Position numbers and translations under genes: made by a program. DNA of 64,000 nucleotides, from NCBI GenBank assembly GCA_020636225.1, contig JACJYI010000003.1, forward strand, positions 62,001 to 126,000. Direction: 5' to 3'. Under the pieces are notes generated by a model. That model saw only the letters and a list, made by a program, of their open reading frames with translations, was not told the origin of the DNA and did no database searches. The stretch comes from Lewinellaceae bacterium. GTDB taxonomy: Bacteria > Bacteroidota > Bacteroidia > Chitinophagales > Saprospiraceae. This document shows positions 7,683-17,548 of the stretch, one piece after another. Every line of letters starts with the position of its first letter. The stretch's first letter is position 1.

Positions 7683-9608
7683 ATGATCCAAATTACCCTG
7701 CCCGATGGCAGCAAGCGCGAATATGAATCCGGTGTCAGTGGCCTGGATATTGCCCTGTCGATCAGTGAAGGCCTGGCCAGGAACGTGCTGGCTGCCAAAG
7801 TAAACGGCGAAGTGTGGGATGCCACCCGCCCCATTACCAGTAATTCGACGGTCCAGTTGCTGACCTGGAATGACAAGGAAGGGAAGTCAACCTATTGGCA
7901 TTCGTCGGCCCACCTGATGGCCGAGGCTCTGGAAGCCCTCTATCCGGGTATCAAACTGGGTATCGGTCCCCCGGTGGACAATGGATTCTACTATGATGTC
8001 GACCCTGGTGACCGGACCATTGGCCTGGAAGACCTGCCCGCCATCGAAACCAAAATGATGGAGCTGGCCCGGGAAAAGAATGTCTATATCCGGAAAGAGG
8101 TGTCCAAGGCAGATGCCATCGCCTACTTTACGGAAAAGGGCGATGAGTACAAGATCGAGCTGCTCCAGGATCTGGAGGATGGCCAGATCACCTTCTACGA
8201 GCAGGGCAATTTCACGGACCTCTGCCGGGGGCCGCATATTCCCGATACGGGATTCATCAAGGCGGCCAAGCTGACCAATGTCGGTGGGGCCTACTGGCGG
8301 GGTGATGAGACGCGCAAGCAGCTGACCCGGATCTATGGCATCACCTTCCCAAAGCAGAAGGAATTGACCGAATATCTCGAGATGCTCGAAGAGGCCAAGA
8401 AGCGGGATCACCGGAAGCTGGGGCAGGAGCTGGAACTGTTCATGTTCTCCGATAAGGTCGGCGCAGGTCTGCCGATCTGGTTGCCTCGTGGCACTGTGCT
8501 GCGCACTCGTCTCGAAGACTTCATGAAACGCGAGCAGCTCAAGCGTGGCTATCAGCCAGTGATCACACCACATATCGGGAAAAAGGAATTGTATGTGACC
8601 TCCGGTCACTATGAGAAATATGGCGAGGACAGTTTCCAGCCCATTCACACGCCGAGAGAGGGAGAGGAATTCCTGCTCAAGCCGATGAACTGTCCGCACC
8701 ACTGTGAGATCTTCGGAAACAAGCCCCGCTCGTACAAGGAGCTCCCCCTGCGGATCGCCGAGTTCGGCACGGTCTATCGGTACGAGCAAAGCGGTGAATT
8801 GCACGGACTGACCCGGGTGCGTGGATTTACCCAGGATGACGCCCATCTGTTCTGTACACCGGATCAGGTGAAGGATGAATTCCTGAATGTGCTGGAACTG
8901 ACCCAACTGGTGTTGAAGCGCATGGGATTTGATAATGTCACGGCGCAGATCTCGCTCCGCGATCCGGAGAACCGGGAGAAGTATATCGGCTCGGACGAAA
9001 ACTGGGAGAAATCCGAACAGGCCATTATTGATGCCTGCAAGGAGGTCGATCTGGAGACAGTGACCGAACTGGGTGAGGCGGCCTTCTATGGTCCCAAGCT
9101 GGACTTCATGGTCAAGGATGCCCTGGGCCGCAGCTGGCAGCTGGGCACCATCCAGGTGGATTACAACCTGCCGGAACGGTTCAAGCTCGAGTACATCGGT
9201 TCAGATAACCAGACCCACCGTCCGGTCATGATCCACCGGGCGCCCTTTGGCTCCATGGAGCGGTTCATCGGTGTGCTGACCGAGCATTGTGGTGGAAATT
9301 TCCCCCTTTGGCTGACGCCGGACCAGTATGCCATCCTGCCCATCTCGGAGAAATACAATGAAGTGGCTCACCAGGTGGCCGGACAGCTGATGCTGGAGGA
9401 CATCCGGGGATTTGTGGATGACCGCAACGAGAGCATTGGCCGGAAGATCCGCGATGCCGAGTTGAAAAAGATCCCACTGATGCTCATCGTGGGAGAAAAG
9501 GAGGCCGATGCCGGCGGTGTGGCCGTGCGGATGCGCGGTGAAGGTGACCTTGGCCTGATGACCGTGGATGCCTTTATCTCGTGGTTCAAGGAAAAGGCGG
9601 ACGCATAA
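7683..9608 (+). CDS. thrS: Threonine--tRNA ligase
   Basis: A full-length class II aminoacyl-tRNA synthetase of 641 residues, the normal length. It has an N-terminal TGS domain (MIQITLPDGSKREYESGVSG), the SAD editing domain starting at YWHSSAHLMAEALEALYPG with FTDLCRGPHIPDTG, then the catalytic core (AGLPIWLPRGTVLRTRLEDF, the zinc-site region MNCPHHCEIF, motif 2 RIAEFGTVYRYEQSGELHGLTRVRGFTQDDAH, motif 3 HRAPFGSMERFIGVLTEH), and a C-terminal HGTP anticodon-binding domain. It charges tRNA-Thr in the cytoplasm and edits mischarged Ser. The usual bacterial infC-rpmI-rplT genes do not follow. Confidence 0.98.
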   Translation: MIQITLPDGSKREYESGVSGLDIALSISEGLARNVLAAKVNGEVWDATRPITSNSTVQLLTWNDKEGKSTYWHSSAHLMAEALEALYPGIKLGIGPPVDNGFYYDVDPGDRTIGLEDLPAIETKMMELAREKNVYIRKEVSKADAIAYFTEKGDEYKIELLQDLEDGQITFYEQGNFTDLCRGPHIPDTGFIKAAKLTNVGGAYWRGDETRKQLTRIYGITFPKQKELTEYLEMLEEAKKRDHRKLGQELELFMFSDKVGAGLPIWLPRGTVLRTRLEDFMKREQLKRGYQPVITPHIGKKELYVTSGHYEKYGEDSFQPIHTPREGEEFLLKPMNCPHHCEIFGNKPRSYKELPLRIAEFGTVYRYEQSGELHGLTRVRGFTQDDAHLFCTPDQVKDEFLNVLELTQLVLKRMGFDNVTAQISLRDPENREKYIGSDENWEKSEQAIIDACKEVDLETVTELGEAAFYGPKLDFMVKDALGRSWQLGTIQVDYNLPERFKLEYIGSDNQTHRPVMIHRAPFGSMERFIGVLTEHCGGNFPLWLTPDQYAILPISEKYNEVAHQVAGQLMLEDIRGFVDDRNESIGRKIRDAELKKIPLMLIVGEKEADAGGVAVRMRGEGDLGLMTVDAFISWFKEKADA

Positions 9609-10182
9609 ACCGGAGTGTGAATTGGCCTGGTCGCTACCATGTATTTCTTTTTACTGGACAGGTGGCAGGTTGATTCGGGAAGGTTCGGATGATCCTCAAT
9701 CCGATCATGAAGAAGGGATAAAATTGCTGCTTGGATGGGGATACAAAGCCGGGATTCCGGAAGGGTGGTTTCATATATGAAACGGTTGGCGACGCATCTC
9801 ATTCTTTGACGGGGATAGCTTCAAGCTCACAAGATGACCAGGACAACCCGCCGGCACGCCAGGTTGGTCCAGTCGAGTCATTCAAAACAGGATTGATTGT
9901 TGGGCACACGATTCGAGAAAGATTTGATCGATCCTGAATCGAGGGGAAGGGCTTTGTCCTTGGCGGGGCATAGAGGAGGCTTTTACCTCAGACAACCGAG
10001 GTATTTGTGCTTGCTTTTGTGATATAATTTGGCTGCTTCTTATCCATCCAATGCGGAGTTGCTATTTAAAGGAAGAAGAATTATCTTTCAAACTCGTTTC
10101 GGGATGGGTCAGTTTCTAAGTTAGTCAAATTGTGCAATGCTTTATGATTGATCTATCGAGCAGCACGAAAAGCAAGTAGGCT
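9609..10182 (+). other. 574-bp intergenic region after thrS
   Basis: No gene, tRNA or strong T-tailed terminator is seen here. The one notable structure is a 16-bp perfect palindrome at 9768-9783 (GTTTCATATATGAAAC), too AT-rich and symmetrical to be a terminator. Base composition drops from the GC-rich thrS side to an AT-richer sequence that continues through the following operon. Confidence 0.5.
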
Positions 10183-13100
10183 ATGAGTAGGATGTGCGTA
10201 TTGTTAGTCATTCAACTGTTGCTTGTTGGTGCATTGAAAGGGCAGGACAACCTTCCTGTGGTGTACAATTCCTCAGAGATCTTGGAGAAAGCGAGACTAG
10301 CTATAGAGGATGGCCATTTGGAGGATGCCCTGTTGGCATATCAGCAGATTTTACCTCAGGATCCAGCGTACTTGCAAGCACAGCTGGATCGAAGCCAGGT
10401 CTTAAATGAATTGGGCCGGAGTGCTGAAGCGATACATGATCTTCATTTGTTATATGAAAATCAGCTTATCAAAGATGAACCGGATCATCTCATCTACCTG
10501 GCGAGTCTGTACATTGACGATTCACTTTATGTCGAGGCAGCGGAGGTGTTGGACAAGGTAGTGGCTTTGACCCCGAACCACCCCTATCTGTATTTTATCC
10601 TGGCGCAACTGAGTTATCGGCAGCATGACACAAAGGCTGCGTTTTCCCATCTGATGCATTCTCTGGAATTGCATCCGAATCATTTACAAGCGCATTCATT
10701 TTTAGGTCGTCTATGTTTGGAGGAGGGGTATATAATAGAAGGATATCTAGCACTGTTGACCGCGATTGCCCTAAACCCGGAATCGGAAATATCGGTTGAG
10801 AATGTCCGCAAGTTGAATGTCCGCCTTTCCAATCATTATTTAACCAAGACCGGTACCTTGATGAAGACTGCTGGCACGGATCAATTCGATGAGATTGAGG
10901 CGGTTCTGAGGAATCAATTGCCCCTTAGTGCAAAATATCAATTGAATTGTGATGTGGATGAACCGGTGACCAGGAACATTCAGGCTTTGTTAGAGTATAG
11001 TGCAATGCACTCCCTCAAAGGTGGATTTTTTGAACGAACCTATATGCCATTTCTTCAGGCCATTCAGCAAGGAAGGCAGGGAGAAGTGTTTCTTTATTAT
11101 CTACTGGGCGGATTCAAAGAGGATATTGGTAAGAAGCTTAAAGCACATGCTAAGGAAGTGCTCACCTTTGATCAATCTTTTATCCAGAAACATGCCTGGG
11201 ATTATTTGGGGCGTAGAACTGTGATGATGGACGGTCAATCCACACAGGTTAGTGTTTTATATGAGGATGGGTTCCCTTTCTTGAAAGGACCAGTGAATAA
11301 AGGTGTAAAGAATGGCCATTTCTGGCTAATGAATCGCAAGGGTCAATTGACTGGCGATCTACAGATAAGAGAAGATGAGTTGGATGGGATTCAACATTAT
11401 TACCATACAAATGGGATTCGAATCAAGGAGGCGCAATGGGCTATGGGTGTGCAATCCGGTCCGGTTACCGAGTTTCATCCGAATGGCAATGTTTCTGAGG
11501 TCTATGAGGTAGCCTCGGATCAGCGTGTTGGAAAACATGCAGGTTATTATCCTATGGGTGGGAAGGCGGTTGAGCTCACCTATGGACCAACTGGGGAGAT
11601 TGAAGGTAAATATGTCCAATATTTTCCGGATGGCTCTGTCAAGGAGACTGGTCAATATCGAAATGGTGAGGCAGAAGGAGTATTTGCCATCTATAATGAA
11701 CATGGTGATCAAATCGAGCGCCATGTGCTCTACAAGGGATTTCGACATGGGCCGGATACCATGTATTGGGATGGGCAGACCATCAGGCAGGTATCCGAAT
11801 ATCGGGATGGGAAGTATGATGGCTATGGGGTTGATTGGAAATACCAGGGGCGCAAGGAGCGAGCGTGGACGGCCAAAGATGGTATCTTGATCCAGGATTC
11901 AACCTTTTCCTCGAATGGGATGCCGGATATAGTGATGGGCTTTTCCTCGAAAGGTGATTTGGAGTCCATACAGTATTTTGATGGCAAAGGTCGCAAGTAT
12001 TTTGAGGAAATTTTGTCGAAGGGAAAGCTGACAAAGGGCATTCAGTATCATTTGATGGGTGATCCGGTTGTATCGGCAATTTCTAACACAACCATTCGTG
12101 CTCTGGATCTGGAAGGACGTGTTGTGCTAATGCAGGGAGAGGTGCAGAAGGGTGCACGAGAAGGGAAATGGGAATTTTATCATGCCAATGGCGAAAAGGA
12201 GACTACCACAACGTTTGAAAAGGGAATTGTACATGGTGCGCAGGAGTTTTTTCATGATAACGGAAACCTCTATCTGAGCCTCATGAAACAAAATGGTAAA
12301 ATCCATGGTCAACGGCGATTCATTTCATTTGGAAAGACCCGACGGATAGATTATTTCCTGGAGGATGAAATCAACGGGCCGGTTTTGTCCTTTGGTTGGG
12401 ATGGGGGTGTATCATATGAAAGTTGGCAGGAAGGGTCGGTTTATGTGACGCCGGTCAAGCTTCGATATCCGGATGGAAAATTGAAGATACAAACTGACTT
12501 TATTGGCGAACAGCCATGGCGATTTGTGGAGTTGTCACCCGGTGGAGATACATTGGTTAGGTTTGATTATACCGGAGTCCAGGGTGAGGTGAACATTCCT
12601 TCCGCGCATTCTCGGCTTTCTGTTTTCTCAACTATGGTTAACGGAGTCATGCACGGATCATATCGTATCGGAGGTATCTCAGATTGGGTGTATAAGGCCA
12701 CCTATGTCAATGGGGTGTTGGATGGGATGGAAGAAGTCCGGTATCCCCATGGAACCATGCAGAGAATAAAACACTATTACAACGGAATCGAGCATGGACG
12801 TCGAGTGACTCATCATCCCAATGGGGCATTACAAGTTGAATCGACCTTCGTGATGGGGGAAGAAGAGGGACAACGAAATTATTATTATCAAAATGGTGCA
12901 GTAATGCGTTCCATCGCATTGGTTGGTGATACGTACAATGGAGAGGAGGTTTGGTATGCCTTCGACGGACACCCTGTTGTTTCATTGGGCTTTATCGATG
13001 GGCAGCTCTATGAATATCGGACACTTGATGCAGATGGTGACTTGGGGAACAGGATAGCGGTTCATCCTGCTGACTCACTGGAGATCCGGTCCTACTGGCC

Positions 13101-13446
13101 AAATGGACAGTTGGCTGCTGATCTGCAGATGATCAAGTCCAATCATCATGGCCCATTGCGAATTTTTAACTCGAGTGGATTGACATGTCTTGAGCGCGAA
13201 TATTTCAATGGCTGGATGACAGGTCGGAACAAGGAGTTTTATGATAACGGACAAATTTTTCTTGACCTGCCCTATCAGACCAATGATAGATCAGGGGAGG
13301 CAAATTATTATTTCACCAGTGGAGAGTTGATGTATCGGATTCACTATGATGAAGATGAACTTCATGGTCCCTTTACGGTATACCAGAATGGCAAAGCGGT
13401 AAATGAATTCAACTTTGAATATGGTGAACTTTCAGATAATAAATAG
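10183..13446 (+). CDS. Secreted TPR and MORN-repeat (YwqK-like) protein
   Basis: A 1087-residue protein with a signal peptide (CVLLVIQLLLVGALKGQ). Residues about 30-200 are TPR repeats (ARLAIEDGHLEDALLAYQQILPQDP, DHLIYLASLYIDDSLYVEAAEVLDKV and others). From about residue 380 to the end it is built from many MORN-like hairpins of the type YHxNGxxxxE...G...G, for example YYHTNGIRIKEAQWAMGVQSG, YYPMGGKAVELTYGP and YFPDGSVKETGQYRNGEAEG. This is the toxin_YwqK/MORN_2 type of repeat, common in long Bacteroidota envelope proteins. No enzymatic domain is seen; a scaffold or binding role is likely. The next gene begins inside its 3' end, so they form an operon. Codon usage is AT-richer than thrS. Confidence 0.85.
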   Translation: MSRMCVLLVIQLLLVGALKGQDNLPVVYNSSEILEKARLAIEDGHLEDALLAYQQILPQDPAYLQAQLDRSQVLNELGRSAEAIHDLHLLYENQLIKDEPDHLIYLASLYIDDSLYVEAAEVLDKVVALTPNHPYLYFILAQLSYRQHDTKAAFSHLMHSLELHPNHLQAHSFLGRLCLEEGYIIEGYLALLTAIALNPESEISVENVRKLNVRLSNHYLTKTGTLMKTAGTDQFDEIEAVLRNQLPLSAKYQLNCDVDEPVTRNIQALLEYSAMHSLKGGFFERTYMPFLQAIQQGRQGEVFLYYLLGGFKEDIGKKLKAHAKEVLTFDQSFIQKHAWDYLGRRTVMMDGQSTQVSVLYEDGFPFLKGPVNKGVKNGHFWLMNRKGQLTGDLQIREDELDGIQHYYHTNGIRIKEAQWAMGVQSGPVTEFHPNGNVSEVYEVASDQRVGKHAGYYPMGGKAVELTYGPTGEIEGKYVQYFPDGSVKETGQYRNGEAEGVFAIYNEHGDQIERHVLYKGFRHGPDTMYWDGQTIRQVSEYRDGKYDGYGVDWKYQGRKERAWTAKDGILIQDSTFSSNGMPDIVMGFSSKGDLESIQYFDGKGRKYFEEILSKGKLTKGIQYHLMGDPVVSAISNTTIRALDLEGRVVLMQGEVQKGAREGKWEFYHANGEKETTTTFEKGIVHGAQEFFHDNGNLYLSLMKQNGKIHGQRRFISFGKTRRIDYFLEDEINGPVLSFGWDGGVSYESWQEGSVYVTPVKLRYPDGKLKIQTDFIGEQPWRFVELSPGGDTLVRFDYTGVQGEVNIPSAHSRLSVFSTMVNGVMHGSYRIGGISDWVYKATYVNGVLDGMEEVRYPHGTMQRIKHYYNGIEHGRRVTHHPNGALQVESTFVMGEEEGQRNYYYQNGAVMRSIALVGDTYNGEEVWYAFDGHPVVSLGFIDGQLYEYRTLDADGDLGNRIAVHPADSLEIRSYWPNGQLAADLQMIKSNHHGPLRIFNSSGLTCLEREYFNGWMTGRNKEFYDNGQIFLDLPYQTNDRSGEANYYFTSGELMYRIHYDEDELHGPFTVYQNGKAVNEFNFEYGELSDNK

Positions 13447-15361
13447 CCGCATTGGTGGTTTGCTAGTTGTTCTTTGCTACTTGTTCCCATGGTCTGCAAG
13501 CAGCCAGTCTTCCTTACAGGATTTGCAGGATGCTTATCCGGGATTTTCCGAGGTTGTTCTGGCAAAGCGGCAGAAGCGATATATAAATGTGAAGAATGAT
13601 CAGCTTGAGATCATGGAGAATGTTTACTACGAGTCCCAGATCCTGGATGATCAGGGAATTCAGGATAATTTCGAAACATTTGTCTATTCCGGATTGGTGC
13701 CGGTCCAAAATGTATTGGGTTGGACTGTGGTCCCTGGTGAAGGGAGGGAGAAAAAAATACCCGTTACAAATATTGTCGATTTACCTGTAAGGGACCAAGC
13801 GATCTTTGCCGATGATCTGAGGAAACGCAAATTGACCTTCACCGGATTGGAGGTTGGCGCCAGAAAGGTGTTTAACTATACAGTCCAGTTTTCCGATCCC
13901 TACCTCCTGCATCGCTATGTATTCGGGAGCCATTTACCGACAATGTCGGAGTCATTTGAAGTTGTTGCCGAAAAGGGGGTAGAAATAGGGTTTCAGGTAT
14001 TGAATGACCAGAAACGACGTATCCAATATGAACGGATCGAGGAGCGAAGAACAGTACGGCATATATGGTCGGTTCGGGATCTGAATGCATTTATGTACGA
14101 GGAAGAGAATCCGGGATACCTGCATTTCATGCCTCATGTGGTTATGTTCGTCCGAAGTTATCCGAAGGGTTCCCGATCACTACCGGTTTTGGGAAGTGTG
14201 GGCGATCTGTACCGATACTACAAGAATTTCATTGATCATTTGAACATGCAAAGGGATGATGATTTATTTGCATTCACCCGGGAATTGGTCAGGGAGTTGC
14301 CGACTGATCATGAAAAAATGAAGGCTATTTATTATTGGGTAAAAAGCAATATCAAGTATGTGGCCTTCGAAAGCGGGTATGAAGGCTTCATTCCCAGAGA
14401 GGCATCCATTGTCTTTAGGCGTCGATTTGGCGATTGTAAGGATTATGCAAGCTTATTGACTACTATGGCAAGCTATGCGGGCATTCCGGATGTGCATATG
14501 TGCTGGATCGGAACCCGCGAGCTGCCATATTCTTACAAAGAATTGGCCACCCCTTCAGTGGATAATCATATGATCGCTGTCATGAAATCCGGCGATCAGT
14601 ATTTTTGGTTGGATGGAACGGATACGCATACCGGGTTTGGATGGCCTTCCGGATTCATTCAGGGGAAAGAGGCATTGGTCTCGTTGGGGGATACATTCGA
14701 AATAGTCCGGGTTCCGGTAGTGCCATCCATTGAAAATCAACAAAAGGAGGAGATGATCCTATCCTTGTCTGGAGGAGTGCTGGAGGGGACGGCTCATATC
14801 CAATATTCTGGATTGATGCGCAGCGAAGCTCTTGCCCAGATCATCTCAGGCAATCCAATGGATCGGCGAACATCGGTTAAAGGCTTGTTAACCAAGGGAA
14901 ATGATACGTTTTATCTGGATGACTTTTCCGAAGAACATGCAGATGATCTGGACAGTGATTTTTCGATCAACTATGCATTTCACTTGGACAAGCATGTAGT
15001 GTCAACACCGAAGGCAGAATATGTTTCCCTCTTTCTGGATCAACCATTTCTTTTGACACGAATTGCTCCCGGGAGATATTCTCCGTATGATTTGCGAATG
15101 TTAGTCAAGCAAACGAATACAACGCGTTTCCGTATCCCTCAAACACACAAGTTAGAGGCATTGCCTGCTGATTTTCATTTGGAAAATGACCTGATGTCAG
15201 CCCATGCTCATTATTCTATGAATGGGTCTGATGTCGTGCTTTCATGGGAGATCTCCAATCGATGTATCCAGGTCGACCCCGGTTCATTCGACTTGTGGAA
15301 TGCAACAATTGATCAATTAAAGATCGCCTATTCTGAAACATTGTGCCTAAAGAAACTATAG
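13421..15361 (+). CDS. Secreted DUF3857 / transglutaminase-like protein, catalytic triad intact
   Basis: About 646 residues with a signal peptide (GGLLVVLCYLFPWSASSQ). The DUF3857 beta domain occupies roughly residues 50-230 and a transglutaminase-core domain roughly 280-410. The papain-like triad can be read: Cys339 in FGDCKDYASLL, His383 in VDNHMIAVM and Asp398 in YFWLDGTD. A C-terminal beta domain follows. The ATG at 13421 is preferred because it starts just before the signal peptide; an ATG six codons earlier is also in frame. It overlaps the MORN gene by 26 bp. Family members are periplasmic or surface proteins, presumably acting on peptides or protein amides; the substrate is unknown. 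Confidence 0.86.
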   Translation: MVNFQIINSRIGGLLVVLCYLFPWSASSQSSLQDLQDAYPGFSEVVLAKRQKRYINVKNDQLEIMENVYYESQILDDQGIQDNFETFVYSGLVPVQNVLGWTVVPGEGREKKIPVTNIVDLPVRDQAIFADDLRKRKLTFTGLEVGARKVFNYTVQFSDPYLLHRYVFGSHLPTMSESFEVVAEKGVEIGFQVLNDQKRRIQYERIEERRTVRHIWSVRDLNAFMYEEENPGYLHFMPHVVMFVRSYPKGSRSLPVLGSVGDLYRYYKNFIDHLNMQRDDDLFAFTRELVRELPTDHEKMKAIYYWVKSNIKYVAFESGYEGFIPREASIVFRRRFGDCKDYASLLTTMASYAGIPDVHMCWIGTRELPYSYKELATPSVDNHMIAVMKSGDQYFWLDGTDTHTGFGWPSGFIQGKEALVSLGDTFEIVRVPVVPSIENQQKEEMILSLSGGVLEGTAHIQYSGLMRSEALAQIISGNPMDRRTSVKGLLTKGNDTFYLDDFSEEHADDLDSDFSINYAFHLDKHVVSTPKAEYVSLFLDQPFLLTRIAPGRYSPYDLRMLVKQTNTTRFRIPQTHKLEALPADFHLENDLMSAHAHYSMNGSDVVLSWEISNRCIQVDPGSFDLWNATIDQLKIAYSETLCLKKL

Positions 15362-15366
15362 CAAGT

Positions 15367-17334
15367 ATGAGACGACATATCACATTATTTTCCTGGATGA
15401 TCCTGTTGATTTGCATATGTCCGGCATGGTCGCAAACTCCTGTGTTCTATGAACAATTTTTCGAGAATGTTGAGTTAAGTGTGCCTGATTATGCTACTGA
15501 AGAGAATATTGTCATTCTCCGTCGACATGTAAAAATTGAGTTAATTGTGGAGAATGATCGTATTTTTCAGTACAAGTTGATGCATGAGCATCTGCTGGTC
15601 AACCAGCCAGAAGGAGTGGCCATGGCAAACCGCGTCTATCTGCCTTATTCGCGCAATCAGCTTAGTGAGAAGATGCATGTTCGGGTCATTCATCCGGATG
15701 GTCGTGTTTCCGAGCTGGACGATTCGGGAATCTTGGAGGAGAACAATGAGGAGACTGGGATGACCACCCAGTATTTTGCCCTGGACGGACTTGAGGTTGG
15801 TGCAGTTATTGAACGAATTTTCATTGTCAAGGAAGCTCCAGAGTTGAAAGGAGCTACTGTCTTCTTTCAATCAGGACAGCCTGTGTTGCATTCCCAGTTT
15901 GAGCTGATCTATCCTGAATACCTGGTATTTAAAAGCAGATCCTATAATGGTCTGCCTGAGGCGGATTGGATAGATGAGGCATATGGTGAGAGCCGGAAAT
16001 CACTACGAATCCGTGTGTCAAACCTGACTAAGTTGCCGGAAGATGAGCAATATGCCAATGAGGTAGCCAATGAAATGCAATTGAAGTACAAATTGTATAG
16101 TAGTACACTTACGAATGTTCAGAATCTGAATAATTATACAGATTTCACCACGAATTTCTATGCTGGTTTGTCGCCAGAGTTGGATAAGAAGGCCCGGAAA
16201 AAGTTGGATGGGTTCCTTCGATCTATTTCGACTACCGGCAGCCAGTCGGATATTGTGAGATCGGTGGAAGATGAGGTCAAGTCCACCATAAAAATTAATG
16301 ATTATGCAGAAGTTCAGTCCAGCTATCCTGATATCATTCCAACAAAGCAGTCCACAAAGTATCAGCTGCTCCAGTTATATTGGGCGTTATTCCACGAATT
16401 AAACATTCCGGTTCAGATCGTGCTGACCAGTAAGCGGACACAAGTTTTGTTTGACAAGGAGTTTGAACTGATCAGTCAATTGAACAACGCTTTGTTCTAT
16501 TTTCCGGAAACCGGAAACTATTTGGATCCAGAGTCCATGGAGTATCGATTCCCGTTATTCAATCCTACCTATTTAGGGACTTCAGGATTGTTCATCCGTG
16601 AAACTCAGTTTGGTGGCGTGACTATGGGTGTAGGTGAGGTTCGGGATATTGGCATTCCGGATGCTTGTATCAGTAGAGATACCATGCACATTTTGGTGGA
16701 CTTTACTCGGGACCTTGCCAATCCTAAAATTGAAGTGACGACAAGTCATGGACAGTATGCTGCCATGCAGTATCAATTGTTCCGTGATGTATTGACTCCA
16801 ACGGACTATGACCGGCTTGTTTCGGATGTTGTGGAGAATCATGTTGAAAGCTGCCAGAATGTTCGTCGAAAATTATCAGGTGAAGGGATAAAAAACATCG
16901 GCAGGCAACCCTTCGTTCTGCAGGTGTCCTGTGATGGAGGGAACCTGGTCAGAAAAGCTGGTGATACCTATTTGTGCCATGTTGGTGTCTTGATCGGAAA
17001 ACAGATTGAAATGTACCAGGTGGATCAACGAATGCTACCAGTTGATGTTCCATATCCTCACTATTACTATCGAACCTATGATTTCTTGGTGCCGGATGGA
17101 TACGAGATCCAGAATCCTGATGATTTTCGTCTGCATTATGTTTGCGGTGACCCCAACAATCCAACCGCATATTGGGATAGCGCCATGGAGTATAATGATG
17201 GCAAGTACAAAGCTACCAATATTGAATACTATTCAACCCTGACTTACCCACTTTCTGACTTTGAAGCCTACCGGAAGGTGGTGAACGCTGCCGCTGATTA
17301 TAATAAGATTGTCATTGCTATCGGGAAAAAGTAG
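15367..17334 (+). CDS. Secreted DUF3857 protein with degenerate (inactive) transglutaminase domain
   Basis: About 655 residues, starting 5 bp after the previous stop; signal peptide LFSWMILLICICPAWSQ. It has the same layout as its upstream neighbour: DUF3857 domain, transglutaminase-like core, C-terminal beta domain. When the cores are aligned, the catalytic Cys is replaced by Lys331 (STKYQLLQLYWALFHELNIP against FGDCKDYASLL...AGIP) and the His by Ala375, the two lying 44 residues apart exactly as in the active copy; the Asp (YLDPES) survives. It is thus a pseudo-enzyme, likely a partner or regulator of the active one. The Met at 15367 is chosen over one 24 bp upstream that lies within the previous gene. 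Confidence 0.82.
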   Translation: MRRHITLFSWMILLICICPAWSQTPVFYEQFFENVELSVPDYATEENIVILRRHVKIELIVENDRIFQYKLMHEHLLVNQPEGVAMANRVYLPYSRNQLSEKMHVRVIHPDGRVSELDDSGILEENNEETGMTTQYFALDGLEVGAVIERIFIVKEAPELKGATVFFQSGQPVLHSQFELIYPEYLVFKSRSYNGLPEADWIDEAYGESRKSLRIRVSNLTKLPEDEQYANEVANEMQLKYKLYSSTLTNVQNLNNYTDFTTNFYAGLSPELDKKARKKLDGFLRSISTTGSQSDIVRSVEDEVKSTIKINDYAEVQSSYPDIIPTKQSTKYQLLQLYWALFHELNIPVQIVLTSKRTQVLFDKEFELISQLNNALFYFPETGNYLDPESMEYRFPLFNPTYLGTSGLFIRETQFGGVTMGVGEVRDIGIPDACISRDTMHILVDFTRDLANPKIEVTTSHGQYAAMQYQLFRDVLTPTDYDRLVSDVVENHVESCQNVRRKLSGEGIKNIGRQPFVLQVSCDGGNLVRKAGDTYLCHVGVLIGKQIEMYQVDQRMLPVDVPYPHYYYRTYDFLVPDGYEIQNPDDFRLHYVCGDPNNPTAYWDSAMEYNDGKYKATNIEYYSTLTYPLSDFEAYRKVVNAAADYNKIVIAIGKK

Positions 17335-17548
17335 CACCTGCTTGACTGATGATGAGGTGACCATTCTGTCTAGCACGTTCATAGATCTGAACGAGAAGCT
17401 TATCCATGGTGGGCGATGATCAGGTCTAGAGTAAGAATTATAGGCAAGGGATTATCCAAGGTCAACCTGGATTGACTTGATCTCAGATGGATATGGTTGT
17501 ATATTGTTTTCTGGAACCTGAGAAGTTGTGATCACCAAACCCAGTCTT

